The notes beneath the pieces are model-generated. The model made no database searches. It was not told the origin of the DNA and saw nothing but the letters and a program-made list of their open reading frames with translations. Positions 40,848-48,335 of a DNA stretch of 64,000 bases are shown here, piece after piece. The stretch covers positions 372,001 through 436,000 of the forward strand of contig NZ_JAENHP010000003.1 of NCBI RefSeq assembly GCF_016834655.1, in the 5' to 3' direction. Positions within the stretch are counted from its first letter, which is position 1; every line of letters begins with the position of its first letter. The position numbers were made by a program, and so were the translations under genes. This DNA is from Paractinoplanes ovalisporus (lineage in GTDB: Bacteria; Actinomycetota; Actinomycetes; Mycobacteriales; Micromonosporaceae).

Positions 40848-41432
40848 ATGACCACCACCGGCCGGGGCCCGGCCGCCCACCTCGAAAAGGTCGAGGCACC
40901 CGGCTCCATGCTCACCCACACCGCTGCTCGTGCGCTGGCCTTCCTGCGCATCTCCACGGGGTTCGTGTTCCTGTGGGCCTTCTTCGACAAGACATTCGGC
41001 TGGGGCTTCGCGACCCCGTCGGCGCGCGCCTGGATCAACGGCGGATCGCCGACCAAGGGCTTCCTGTCCGGTGTGGACGTCGGCCCGTTCGACGGCTTCT
41101 TCCACAACATCGCCGGCGACGCCTGGGCGGACTGGCTGTTCATGCTGGGCCTGCTCGGCATCGGTCTCGCGCTCGTTCTCGGCATCGGGCTGCGCCTGGC
41201 CGCGGGCGCCGCGGTGCTCATGATGGCCCTGATGTGGGCGGCCGAGTGGCCGCTGGACAAGACGACCACCGGCGGCGAGCCGAGCATGTCGACCAACCCG
41301 ATCACCGACTACCACTTCATCTACGGGGTCGCGGCGGTCGTGCTGGCCCTCACCTACGCCGGGCACACATGGGGCCTGGGCAAATGGTGGGCCGCCCTGC
41401 CAATCGTGCAGAAGAACCGCTGGCTCATCTGA
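40848..41432 (+). CDS. DoxX/DoxD-like membrane protein
   Basis: The protein is 194 residues with a GAGGAGG ribosome-binding site. Four membrane helices are seen (~25-45, ~98-115, ~120-140, ~155-175). FLRISTGFVFLWAFFDKTFG and AGHTWGLGKWWAALPIVQKN match the DoxX/DoxD group, linked to thiosulfate:quinone oxidoreductase or other membrane redox complexes. A strong hairpin follows, separating it from the transhydrogenase genes. Confidence 0.87.
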   Translation: MTTTGRGPAAHLEKVEAPGSMLTHTAARALAFLRISTGFVFLWAFFDKTFGWGFATPSARAWINGGSPTKGFLSGVDVGPFDGFFHNIAGDAWADWLFMLGLLGIGLALVLGIGLRLAAGAAVLMMALMWAAEWPLDKTTTGGEPSMSTNPITDYHFIYGVAAVVLALTYAGHTWGLGKWWAALPIVQKNRWLI

Positions 41433-41448
41433 CACGGCGAACCGCACC

Positions 41449-41479
41449 GAGCCGCCCGGCCCGACCGGCCGGGCGGCTC
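41449..41479 (+). terminator. 13-bp stem hairpin between doxX-like and pntAA
   Basis: GAGCCGCCCGGCC pairs perfectly with GGCCGGGCGGCTC across a 5-nt loop. It should end the doxX-like transcript or attenuate read-through into the transhydrogenase operon, which has no obvious dyad of its own. Confidence 0.8.
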
Positions 41480-41501
41480 CGCGACCGGACGGGAGACGAC
41501 G

Positions 41502-42626
41502 ATGACATCGGTCGGAGTGCTGCGCGAGACCGCGGACGACGAACGCCGGGTGGCGTTCACGCCGGACACCGCCCGGACCCTCGCCGGCCGCGACGCCCGC
41601 GTGCTGGTCGAGGCCGGGGCGGGCCAGGCGGCCTTCTTCGCCGACGACGCGTACACCGCCGCCTCGGTCGTCTCCCGCGAGCGGGTGTACGACGACAGCG
41701 AGGTGCTGCTCTGCCTGCGCCTCCCGCCGGATGCCGCCGCCCGGTGCCGGCCCGGTCAGGTGCTGGTCGGGCAGCTCGACCCGCTCGACGACCCCGGACC
41801 GGTGCACCAGCTCGCCGCCGCCGGTGTCACCGCGGTCAGTCTCGACCTGCTCCCCCGCACCCTCAGCCGCGCCCAGCCGATGGACGCGCTCACCTCGCAG
41901 GCCAACGTGGCCGGTTACAAGGCGGCGGTGCTGGCCGCCGAGACGTACCCGGGGTTCTTCCCGATGCTGACCACGGCCGCCGGCACCACCCGCCCCGCAC
42001 AGGTGCTGGTCGTCGGGGCCGGGGTCGCCGGGCTCCAGGCCATCGCCACCGCGCGGCGCCTCGGCGCGCGGGTGACCGGATACGACGTGCGGGCGGCCGC
42101 GCAGGCGGACATCGCCTCGACCGGGGCCACCGTTCTCGACCTCGGCCAGGCGCAGAGCACCGACGACGGGTACGCCCGGACGCTGCTCCACGACGAGGCC
42201 GACCGGCAACGGGACGCGCTGACCGGCGTCGTCCCCCGGTTCGACGTGGTGATCACGACGGCGAGGGTTCCCGGCGGGCGGTCGCCGCTGCTCGTCACCG
42301 AGGCGGCCCTGTACGCCATGAGACCGGGATCGGTGGTGGTCGACCTCGGCGGCAACGTCGAAGGCGTGCCGGCGGCCACCCGTCGTCTCGTCGGTGACGT
42401 CACCGTGATCACGGCCCCGGAGCTCGCGGCGACCGTGCCGGCGGCGGCCTCGACCGCGTACGCGCGGAACGTGCTCGCCCTCCTCGGACTGCTGATGCCG
42501 GACGGCGTGCCGGATCCCGGTCGCGACGACGAAATCCTCCGGGCCGTCGTCGTCAGCGAGGGCGGACAGGTGATTCATCCGCGGGTGCTCGCCGCGCTCG
42601 CCGACCGGGCGGGAGCCCCCTCATGA
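41502..42626 (+). CDS. pntAA: NAD(P) transhydrogenase alpha subunit, NAD-binding part
   Basis: The protein is 374 residues, the PntAA length of split-type transhydrogenases. It starts VGVLRETADDERRVAFTPD. The domain-closing loop and NAD site are visible as LTSQANVAGYKAAVLAAE, VLVVGAGVAGLQAIATARRLGA, and GSVVVDLGGNVEG. It binds NAD(H) and exchanges hydride with PntB at the cost of proton-motive force. pntAB overlaps its stop by 4 nt. Confidence 0.95.
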   Translation: MTSVGVLRETADDERRVAFTPDTARTLAGRDARVLVEAGAGQAAFFADDAYTAASVVSRERVYDDSEVLLCLRLPPDAAARCRPGQVLVGQLDPLDDPGPVHQLAAAGVTAVSLDLLPRTLSRAQPMDALTSQANVAGYKAAVLAAETYPGFFPMLTTAAGTTRPAQVLVVGAGVAGLQAIATARRLGARVTGYDVRAAAQADIASTGATVLDLGQAQSTDDGYARTLLHDEADRQRDALTGVVPRFDVVITTARVPGGRSPLLVTEAALYAMRPGSVVVDLGGNVEGVPAATRRLVGDVTVITAPELAATVPAAASTAYARNVLALLGLLMPDGVPDPGRDDEILRAVVVSEGGQVIHPRVLAALADRAGAPS

Positions 42627-42907
42627 GCCCGCTGCTGCTGGCCGATCTGACCGTCTTCACGCTCGGCCTGCTCGTCGGCTTCGAGGTGATCAGCAAGGTG
42701 CCGGCCACCCTGCACACGCCGCTGATGTCCGGCGCCAACGCGATCCACGGCGTCGTGCTGGTCGGGGTCATGCTGCTGGCCGCCTCGATCTCCACCCCGG
42801 CCGGTTATGCGCTGCTGGCCGTAGCCGCGTTCTTCGCCGCGATGAACGTGGCCGGCGGCTATGTGGTGACCGACCGCATGCTCGCCATGTTCCGGAGCCG
42901 GTCATGA
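42623..42907 (+). CDS. pntAB: NAD(P) transhydrogenase alpha subunit, membrane part
   Basis: The protein is 94 residues with three membrane helices (~4-22, ~37-54, ~58-80). GFEVISKVPATLHTPLMSGANAIHG is the conserved core, given here in outline: the VPATLHTPLMSGANAIHG stretch faces the proton path. It is coupled by ATGA overlaps to pntAA and pntB. Confidence 0.95.
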   Translation: MSPLLLADLTVFTLGLLVGFEVISKVPATLHTPLMSGANAIHGVVLVGVMLLAASISTPAGYALLAVAAFFAAMNVAGGYVVTDRMLAMFRSRS

Positions 42908-44295
42908 GCGGCTTCGACACCGTCGTCCACCTGATCTACCTGCTCTGCGCGACCGCCTTCGTGATCGGGCTGCACCTGATGAACGCGCCCGCCACCGCCC
43001 GCCGCGGCAACCAGGTCTCCGCCGCCGGCATGGGCGTCGCGATCCTGACCACCCTCGCCGTACTGATCAAAGGCGGACAGGTCGACGCGTGGGCGGCCTG
43101 GGCCCTGGGCCTCGGTGCGGCCGGCGGCACCGCGGCCGGTCTGATCGCAGCGCGCGTCGTCCGGATGACCGCCATGCCCCAACTCGTCAGCCTGTTCAAC
43201 GCCGTCGGCGGCGGCGCGGCCGCCCTGATCGCACTCGGCGACCGCCCGGCCTCCACCCAGGCCGAAGTCACCGGCGTACTCGACGTGCTGATCGGGGCGC
43301 TCACGTTCAGCGGCTCCCTGATCGCCTCGGGCAAACTCGCCGGCCGGGTGCCGGGCCGCCCGATCACGGTCCCGCTGGGCCGCGCCGCCGTGTCCGGACT
43401 CGCTGTGGTCGCCGCCGGCCTGGGGGTGCTGGTCATCGGCCTCGACGCGCCGGTCACCGCCCTCTACGGCGTCGCGGCCTGCGCCCTGGCGGCCGGGGTG
43501 CTGCTCACCCTGCCGATCGGCGGAGCCGACATGCCCGTCGTCATCTCCCTGCTCAACGCCTGCACCGGCACGGCAGTGGCGATGGCCGGCTTCGTCCTGG
43601 AGAGCACGCCATTGATCATCGCCGGCGCCCTGGTCGGAGCGGCCGGCGCGATCCTGACCAAGCTCATGGCCGACGCCATGAACCGGCCCATCAGCGCGAT
43701 CATCGCGGGTGGCTACGGCACGGGCGACGCCGTCACGGTCGCGGTGGGGGCCGGGTCCGCAGCCGTACGCGAGATCACCGCCGACGACGCCGCGATCCAA
43801 CTCGCGTACGCGGCAAAGGTCATGATCGTCCCCGGCTACGGACTCGCCGCCGCCCAAGCCCAGCACGAAGCAGTCGCCCTCGCCCAGGCCCTCACCTCCC
43901 ACGGCGTCGAAGTGACCTACGCGATCCACCCGGTCGCCGGACGCATGCCAGGGCACATGAACGTGCTGCTGGCCGAGGCCAACGCCCCCTACGAGCAACT
44001 TCAAGACCTCGAAGAGAGCAACCCCGCATTCCCCCGTACGGACGTGGCCCTCGTCATCGGCGCCAACGACGTGACCAACCCCGCCGCCCGACGACCCGGC
44101 AACCCCGTCTCCGGCATGCCGATCCTCGACGTCGACAAGGCCAAAAGCGTCATCGTCATCAAGCGATCCCTCGGGCACGGATACGCCGGGATCGACAACG
44201 AGCTCTACACCGAACCCCGGACGGCGATGCTCTTCGCCGACGCCAAAGCCGGGCTCACCGCGCTGCTCACGGCGCTGCAGGCGTACGCACGGTGA
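42904..44295 (+). CDS. pntB: NAD(P) transhydrogenase beta subunit
   Basis: The protein is 463 residues. The N-terminal ~270 residues hold eight or nine membrane helices, including PQLVSLFNAVGGGAAALIAL. The C-terminal NADP domain has VMIVPGYGLAAAQAQHE, IHPVAGRMPGHMNVLLAEA, VALVIGANDVTNPAARRP and IVIKRSLGHGYAGIDN. With PntAA/AB it forms the proton-pumping enzyme balancing NADH and NADPH, useful when PFOR and PPDK reroute carbon under hypoxia. Confidence 0.95.
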   Translation: MSGFDTVVHLIYLLCATAFVIGLHLMNAPATARRGNQVSAAGMGVAILTTLAVLIKGGQVDAWAAWALGLGAAGGTAAGLIAARVVRMTAMPQLVSLFNAVGGGAAALIALGDRPASTQAEVTGVLDVLIGALTFSGSLIASGKLAGRVPGRPITVPLGRAAVSGLAVVAAGLGVLVIGLDAPVTALYGVAACALAAGVLLTLPIGGADMPVVISLLNACTGTAVAMAGFVLESTPLIIAGALVGAAGAILTKLMADAMNRPISAIIAGGYGTGDAVTVAVGAGSAAVREITADDAAIQLAYAAKVMIVPGYGLAAAQAQHEAVALAQALTSHGVEVTYAIHPVAGRMPGHMNVLLAEANAPYEQLQDLEESNPAFPRTDVALVIGANDVTNPAARRPGNPVSGMPILDVDKAKSVIVIKRSLGHGYAGIDNELYTEPRTAMLFADAKAGLTALLTALQAYAR

Positions 44296-44314
44296 ACGGA
44301 CCGAGAGGATGATC

Positions 44315-44827
44315 ATGTCCACGCTCCCCACCCGCGTCCTCGTCGCCTATGCCACCAAGAACGGCTCGACGCGGGAGGTGGCCGACCTCATCGGCACGCT
44401 GGCCCACGACGCCGGTCGTCCGATCGAAGTCGTGCCCGCGCATGCCGTGGCCGGCCGCCTGCACGGCTACGGTCTGATCGTGCTGGGCGCACCCCTGTAT
44501 TCGGGACGCTGGCATCGTGACGCGCGCCGTTTCCTCAAGCGGCACCGAACGGACCTGGGCACGGTTCCGGTCGCCGTCTTCGCCCTGGGCCCCCGCCGCG
44601 ACGACGAGGAGGCCTGGCACCGCAGCTGGGAGCAACTGCATCGGGCCCTGGCCGCCGTGCCGTGGCTGACGCCGGTCGCGGTCGGCCTGTTCGGCGGGGC
44701 CGACCCCCGGCGGCGGGGCCGGTCGGAGCGCCGGGACCTGCGGGACTGGGCCGCGATCGGCGAGTGGACCCGCACTCTTCTGGACCGGTCGCCGGCCTCA
44801 CCGCAGGCGGAGACGACCGGCCAGTGA
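44315..44827 (+). CDS. Flavodoxin-domain protein (HemG-like), second copy
   Basis: The protein is 170 residues. ATG 44315 is preferred over 44309 because GAGAGG would otherwise touch the start. VLVAYATKNGSTREVADLI is the FMN phosphate loop, with IVLGAPLYSGRWHRDARRF and FALGPRRDD as other FMN loops. It resembles the 30610 gene. Its last 30 nt overlap the end of the convergent membrane-protein gene, an unusual tail-to-tail overlap. Confidence 0.87.
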   Translation: MSTLPTRVLVAYATKNGSTREVADLIGTLAHDAGRPIEVVPAHAVAGRLHGYGLIVLGAPLYSGRWHRDARRFLKRHRTDLGTVPVAVFALGPRRDDEEAWHRSWEQLHRALAAVPWLTPVAVGLFGGADPRRRGRSERRDLRDWAAIGEWTRTLLDRSPASPQAETTGQ

Positions 44828-45232
44828 GACGAGCTGCACGGGAAGGGCGATGACCGACCCGGCCATGGCCACCACCAGCAGCACGCGCACCACTACGTTC
44901 CACCACGAGCCGGCGCCGAGGTCGAACGGGAAGACCTGCCACATCCGGACCAGGACGACCAGGCCGATGCCGGTGGTGACGAGCCCGCCCGCCGGCACCA
45001 CCCACGACGCCGGGCGGAGCAGGTAAAGCAGGTTCGCGACGACGCCGGCCAGCAGCGAGAGGTTGACCAGCGTCAGCACACGCTCGGTCTCGACGGTCAG
45101 GAACGGCACGGCCTGCCAACCGGGCCACCAGTTGACCAGCAGCAGCAGGGCGCCGTTGACAACGGCCGCGACGGCGTACCCGGTGCGCTGCGCGCCCGGA
45201 GTTTCGCGTTGCTGGACGGCGTTGAGGGACAT
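44798..45232 (-). CDS. Four-helix membrane protein
   Basis: The protein is 144 residues with GGAGG six nt before ATG 45232. Four hydrophobic helices are seen (~20-36, ~48-68, ~75-93, ~110-133), including ALLLLVNWWPGWQAVPFL. No family is recognised with certainty. It lies in the dyad-controlled block and is probably membrane-stress related. Confidence 0.78.
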   Translation of the reverse strand: MSLNAVQQRETPGAQRTGYAVAAVVNGALLLLVNWWPGWQAVPFLTVETERVLTLVNLSLLAGVVANLLYLLRPASWVVPAGGLVTTGIGLVVLVRMWQVFPFDLGAGSWWNVVVRVLLVVAMAGSVIALPVQLVSLAGRLRLR

Positions 45233-45300
45233 GGTGACCTCCGAGGAGGACGGACGACGGTCGATGAGGCCAGCGTGCGCCGGGTCGCCGGACCGGGACA

Positions 45301-45314
45301 GAGACCTGTGTCCT
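45301..45314. promoter_or_regulatory. DosR/DevR-type dyad
   Basis: GAGAC-CTGT-GTCCT (two mismatches) lies 68 nt before the four-helix membrane protein start on the minus strand. Confidence 0.45.
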
Positions 45315-45315
45315 G

Positions 45316-45792
45316 TCAGTGCGGGCCGGACGGGTAGGCGTACAGCTCGACCAGGCGGTGGCGGGCCGCCTGCAGCCGCCGGGCCACCACGTCCAGGAGC
45401 CGGCCACCGAACTCCAGGCCCAGATCGGGCGTCTCGACCATCAGCTCGCGCACCACACGCGCGTCCAGCTCGACGGCGCGCATGTCCTCGGCGATCATCG
45501 CGCCGAAACGCCAGCGGTGCGGGGGCCGCGACCACGACCAGCCGAGCACGTCGCCCGCGCCGACCCTCTCGACCACGATGTCGCCGCGGCCGGGAACGTG
45601 AAAGTCGATCGCGACCACTCCGCCGGTCAGCAGCCAGAAGCGGTCGGCGACGGCGTCCTCCCGGAACAGCCGCGTGCCGGCCGGGTGCAGAACCGGCCGG
45701 CCCGCCGTCGCCAACCGGTGCAGCCAGCCGCTGGGCAGGTCGGCGACGAAGCTGTGCAGGCTCAGCAGGTCGAAAACACTCAACGACGTCAT
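45316..45792 (-). CDS. Lone cyclic-nucleotide-binding-type domain
   Basis: The protein is 158 residues and covers a CRP-like beta-roll: LHPAGTRLFREDAVADRFWLLTGGVV and ERVGAGDVLGWSW, followed by a helix ending in ARRLQAARHRLVELY. No C-terminal helix-turn-helix is present, so it is not a transcription factor by itself. The ligand pocket (normally GELA..RAA) is poorly conserved, and cAMP binding is doubtful. It lies 9 nt after the CBS-BON gene. Confidence 0.83.
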   Translation of the reverse strand: MTSLSVFDLLSLHSFVADLPSGWLHRLATAGRPVLHPAGTRLFREDAVADRFWLLTGGVVAIDFHVPGRGDIVVERVGAGDVLGWSWSRPPHRWRFGAMIAEDMRAVELDARVVRELMVETPDLGLEFGGRLLDVVARRLQAARHRLVELYAYPSGPH

Positions 45793-45801
45793 GGCGGCGG
45801 C

Positions 45802-46491
45802 TCACGCCTCGCCGTAGAGCCGGGCCGGCACGAGGATCTGGCGATCGTCGTAATCGAAGTCCAGTTCGTCGACGACCCGGACCACGCCCGGCACCTGACG
45901 GGTCATGCGTTCGACCAGATCGGTGGTCGACCACCGGTCGGCGTGGCCGGCCACGGTCACCACACCCTTCTGCACGTCGATGCTCACGGCCTCGAGGCGG
46001 CCGGCGAGGAGGGCCTGGAACACTTCGGACCGGACGTCCGCACCGATCTCACTGTCCGGACGCAGGTGCACGCGCAGCAGATCGCCGCGGGTGACGATGC
46101 CGGCGAGCCGGTCGGCGTCGTCGACGACCGGAAGCCGCTTCACCTCCTCGGCGTCCATCATGCGGGCCACGGTCGCGATCGGCGTACCCAACATGACGAC
46201 GACCGGCGGGCTGCTCATGAGACCGTCGGCCGTGTCGGCGAGCGCTCTGGCCCGCCCGCCGCGCCGGCGACGTCCCTCGAACAGCCGGGGGTCCTCGTCA
46301 CCCCCGTACTCGATCTTGCGCAGCAGGTCGGTCTCGGACACCACACCGATGACGTGATGCCCTTCGTCGGTCACCGGAACGGCGCTGACGCGGTGGCCGG
46401 CCAGCAGGTCGACCAGCTCCCGGTAGGAGGCGGACGGCCCGGCGGTGACCACCTCGGTCGTCATCACGTCGTCCACGATCCAGGTCCTCAT
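45802..46491 (-). CDS. CBS-pair protein with C-terminal BON domain
   Basis: The protein is 229 residues. ATG 46491 has GAGGAGGG six nt upstream. Two CBS motifs are seen (VDDVMTTEVVTAGPSASY... VIGVVSETDLL, and MSSPPVVVMLGTPI... LAGIVTRGDLL). A BON domain follows (VSIDVQKGVVTVAGHADR). CBS pairs sense adenine nucleotides; BON binds membranes or phospholipid. The CBS part recalls hypoxic response protein 1 (Rv2626c) of the DosR regulon. A second copy is at 55890-56504. Confidence 0.9.
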   Translation of the reverse strand: MRTWIVDDVMTTEVVTAGPSASYRELVDLLAGHRVSAVPVTDEGHHVIGVVSETDLLRKIEYGGDEDPRLFEGRRRRGGRARALADTADGLMSSPPVVVMLGTPIATVARMMDAEEVKRLPVVDDADRLAGIVTRGDLLRVHLRPDSEIGADVRSEVFQALLAGRLEAVSIDVQKGVVTVAGHADRWSTTDLVERMTRQVPGVVRVVDELDFDYDDRQILVPARLYGEA

Positions 46492-46520
46492 CCCAGTCCC
46501 TCCTCGCTCTGCCGACGACG

Positions 46521-47165
46521 TTAGGAACTCACGACCGCACGGGTCAGGGCCGAAAGACCCGCCACCTGAAGTTTTTCGGCCCGCTGCCGGATGCCGAGCA
46601 GCATCTTGCGTTCCATGACCAGACTCCCCTGCGCCATCAGCAGGTCGTAGAAGAAGCGGCGGTCCGGTGGGCTGATCCGGTTCCGGCTGATGAGGCGGGT
46701 CCCGCCGTCCCGGGCACGCAGCACGAAAGCCCAGACCCACACGCCGTCGGCCGACCGGAAGACCAGCGTCTGGTTCTCCTCGCAGATCTCCACCCGCATG
46801 GGCGGCTGGTCCGGGCTCAACGGCAGCGTGTCGCCGACGGCCAGCTTCTGGAACTCGGGCCGGATCTCGTCGGCGCTGTGCATGTCCAGGCCGAACAGGT
46901 TCTCGATCCAGTCGTACGTGTACGCCCCACCACGACCGCTGCCCATCTGCACGAGCCACGGCCACACGGCCCACGGTTCGGCGCCGATGGCGATCGCCCG
47001 GGTGGATTGCACGGCGGCGACCGGGAGCAGGTCGTCGCCGGGCAGTGCCGCGGATGCCTCCTCGGCCGACGCGCCCCAGGTCAGGCAGTACCGCCGGACC
47101 GGCGGCGAGGTGGCCACGGCCGCCGCCACTCCGACAGCGGCGGCGACCAGCGTCCAGGGCTTCAT
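46521..47165 (-). CDS. SRPBCC (polyketide-cyclase-like) protein with N-terminal helix
   Basis: The protein is 214 residues. A signal-like or anchor helix (3-20) is followed by a START/SRPBCC fold: AIGAEPWAVWPWLVQMG, GGAYTYDWIENLFG and ISRNRISPPDRRFF. This domain type binds hydrophobic ligands. ATG overlaps the dehydrogenase stop (ATGA), so it is co-translated with the upstream alcohol dehydrogenase. The CBS promoter dyad lies inside its 3' end. Confidence 0.82.
   Translation of the reverse strand: MKPWTLVAAAVGVAAAVATSPPVRRYCLTWGASAEEASAALPGDDLLPVAAVQSTRAIAIGAEPWAVWPWLVQMGSGRGGAYTYDWIENLFGLDMHSADEIRPEFQKLAVGDTLPLSPDQPPMRVEICEENQTLVFRSADGVWVWAFVLRARDGGTRLISRNRISPPDRRFFYDLLMAQGSLVMERKMLLGIRQRAEKLQVAGLSALTRAVVSS
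46547..46560. promoter_or_regulatory. DosR/DevR-type dyad
   Basis: GGGCC-GAAA-GACCC (two mismatches) lies 55 nt before the CBS-BON start on the minus strand, within the preceding coding region. Confidence 0.55.
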
Positions 47166-48202
47166 CGCGACACCACGACCTTGAGAGCGCCGGTGTGCGC
47201 GGCGTCGGCGAAGACGTCGTACGCGTGCATGAAGTCACCGAAGCCGAACCGGTGCGTGATCATCGGTCCGGCGTCGAGCTGACCGGCGACCAGCATGTCG
47301 AGCAGCCGCGGGGTGGAGAACGTGTCGACCAGCCCGGTCGTGATGGTCACGTTGCGGATCCACAGGTCCTCGAGGTGCAGGGTGGCCGGCTTGCCGTGCA
47401 CCCCGATGTTGGCGACCCGGCCGCCGGGACGCACGAGCGTGGTGCACAGCTCGAAGGTGTCGGGGACGCCGACCGCCTCGATCACCACGTCCGCGCCGAG
47501 CCCGCCGGTGAGGGCCTGCACGGCCGCGAGGGGATCCTGGGTTCCGGCGGTCACCGTGGTGTCGGCGCCGAACAGCTTGGCCGCCTGCAGACGGGTCTCG
47601 GCCTTGTCGATCACGACGATGTGCGCCGGTGAGTAGAGCCGCGCGGTCAGGACCGCCGCGAGACCGATCGGGCCCGCGCCCACGATCGCGACGGTGTCAC
47701 CCGGGCGGACCTGGCCGTTGAGCACCCCGACCTCGTACGAGGTGGGCAGGATGTCGGCCAGCAGCACGGCCGCCTCGTCGGTGACCTGGTCCGGCAGCTT
47801 GTACGTCGACAGATCCGCGTACGGGATCCGGGCGTACTCCGACTGCACGCCGTCGACGAGGTGGCCGAGGATCCAGCCCCCGCCGCCCAGGCACTGCCCG
47901 TACGCACCCTGCCGGCAGTAACGGCAGACACCGCACGCCGAGATGCAGGAGGCGAGCACCCGGTCGCCCTCGGCCAGGGCCGCCACGCCGCCGCCCGTCT
48001 CGACGACGGTGCCGACGGCCTCGTGCCCCAGCACCCGCCCGGCCGCGACCTCGGGCACGTCCCCGCCGAGGATGTGCAGATCCGTCCCGCAGATGGTCAC
48101 CGCGTCCACGCGGATGATCGCGTCACGGGGATCGGCGATCACGGGGTCGGGGATCTCCGCCCACTCCCGCGCACCCGGGCCGCCGTACACAAGTCCCTTC
48201 AT
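47162..48202 (-). CDS. Zinc-dependent alcohol dehydrogenase
   Basis: The protein is 346 residues. Catalytic zinc ligands are in TICGTDLHILGG and GRVLGHEAVGTV. Structural zinc Cys are in CISACGVCRYCRQGAYGQC. The NAD site is VAIVGAGPIGLAAVL. The profile matches medium-chain Zn alcohol dehydrogenases with fermentative or formaldehyde/acetaldehyde substrates. It is divergent from PPDK and shares one dyad with it, so ethanol or acetaldehyde balance may be part of the hypoxic response. Confidence 0.93.
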   Translation of the reverse strand: MKGLVYGGPGAREWAEIPDPVIADPRDAIIRVDAVTICGTDLHILGGDVPEVAAGRVLGHEAVGTVVETGGGVAALAEGDRVLASCISACGVCRYCRQGAYGQCLGGGGWILGHLVDGVQSEYARIPYADLSTYKLPDQVTDEAAVLLADILPTSYEVGVLNGQVRPGDTVAIVGAGPIGLAAVLTARLYSPAHIVVIDKAETRLQAAKLFGADTTVTAGTQDPLAAVQALTGGLGADVVIEAVGVPDTFELCTTLVRPGGRVANIGVHGKPATLHLEDLWIRNVTITTGLVDTFSTPRLLDMLVAGQLDAGPMITHRFGFGDFMHAYDVFADAAHTGALKVVVSR

Positions 48203-48263
48203 GGCTGTCCTCCTTGTCAGGGGTCTCGCTGCTCACCCTCGTCGTGGCCCGGCCCGTCGAGTA

Positions 48264-48277
48264 GGGACGTCCGGCCC
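48264..48277. promoter_or_regulatory. DosR/DevR-type dyad shared by divergent genes
   Basis: GGGAC-GTCC-GGCCC (one mismatch) lies 58 nt before PPDK and 61 nt before the alcohol dehydrogenase. Confidence 0.62.
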
Positions 48278-48335
48278 TACAGGGCAGGCCCTCAGCCGGG
48301 CTACCACTGGAGAAACGAGAGGGGTGCGACCCGTG

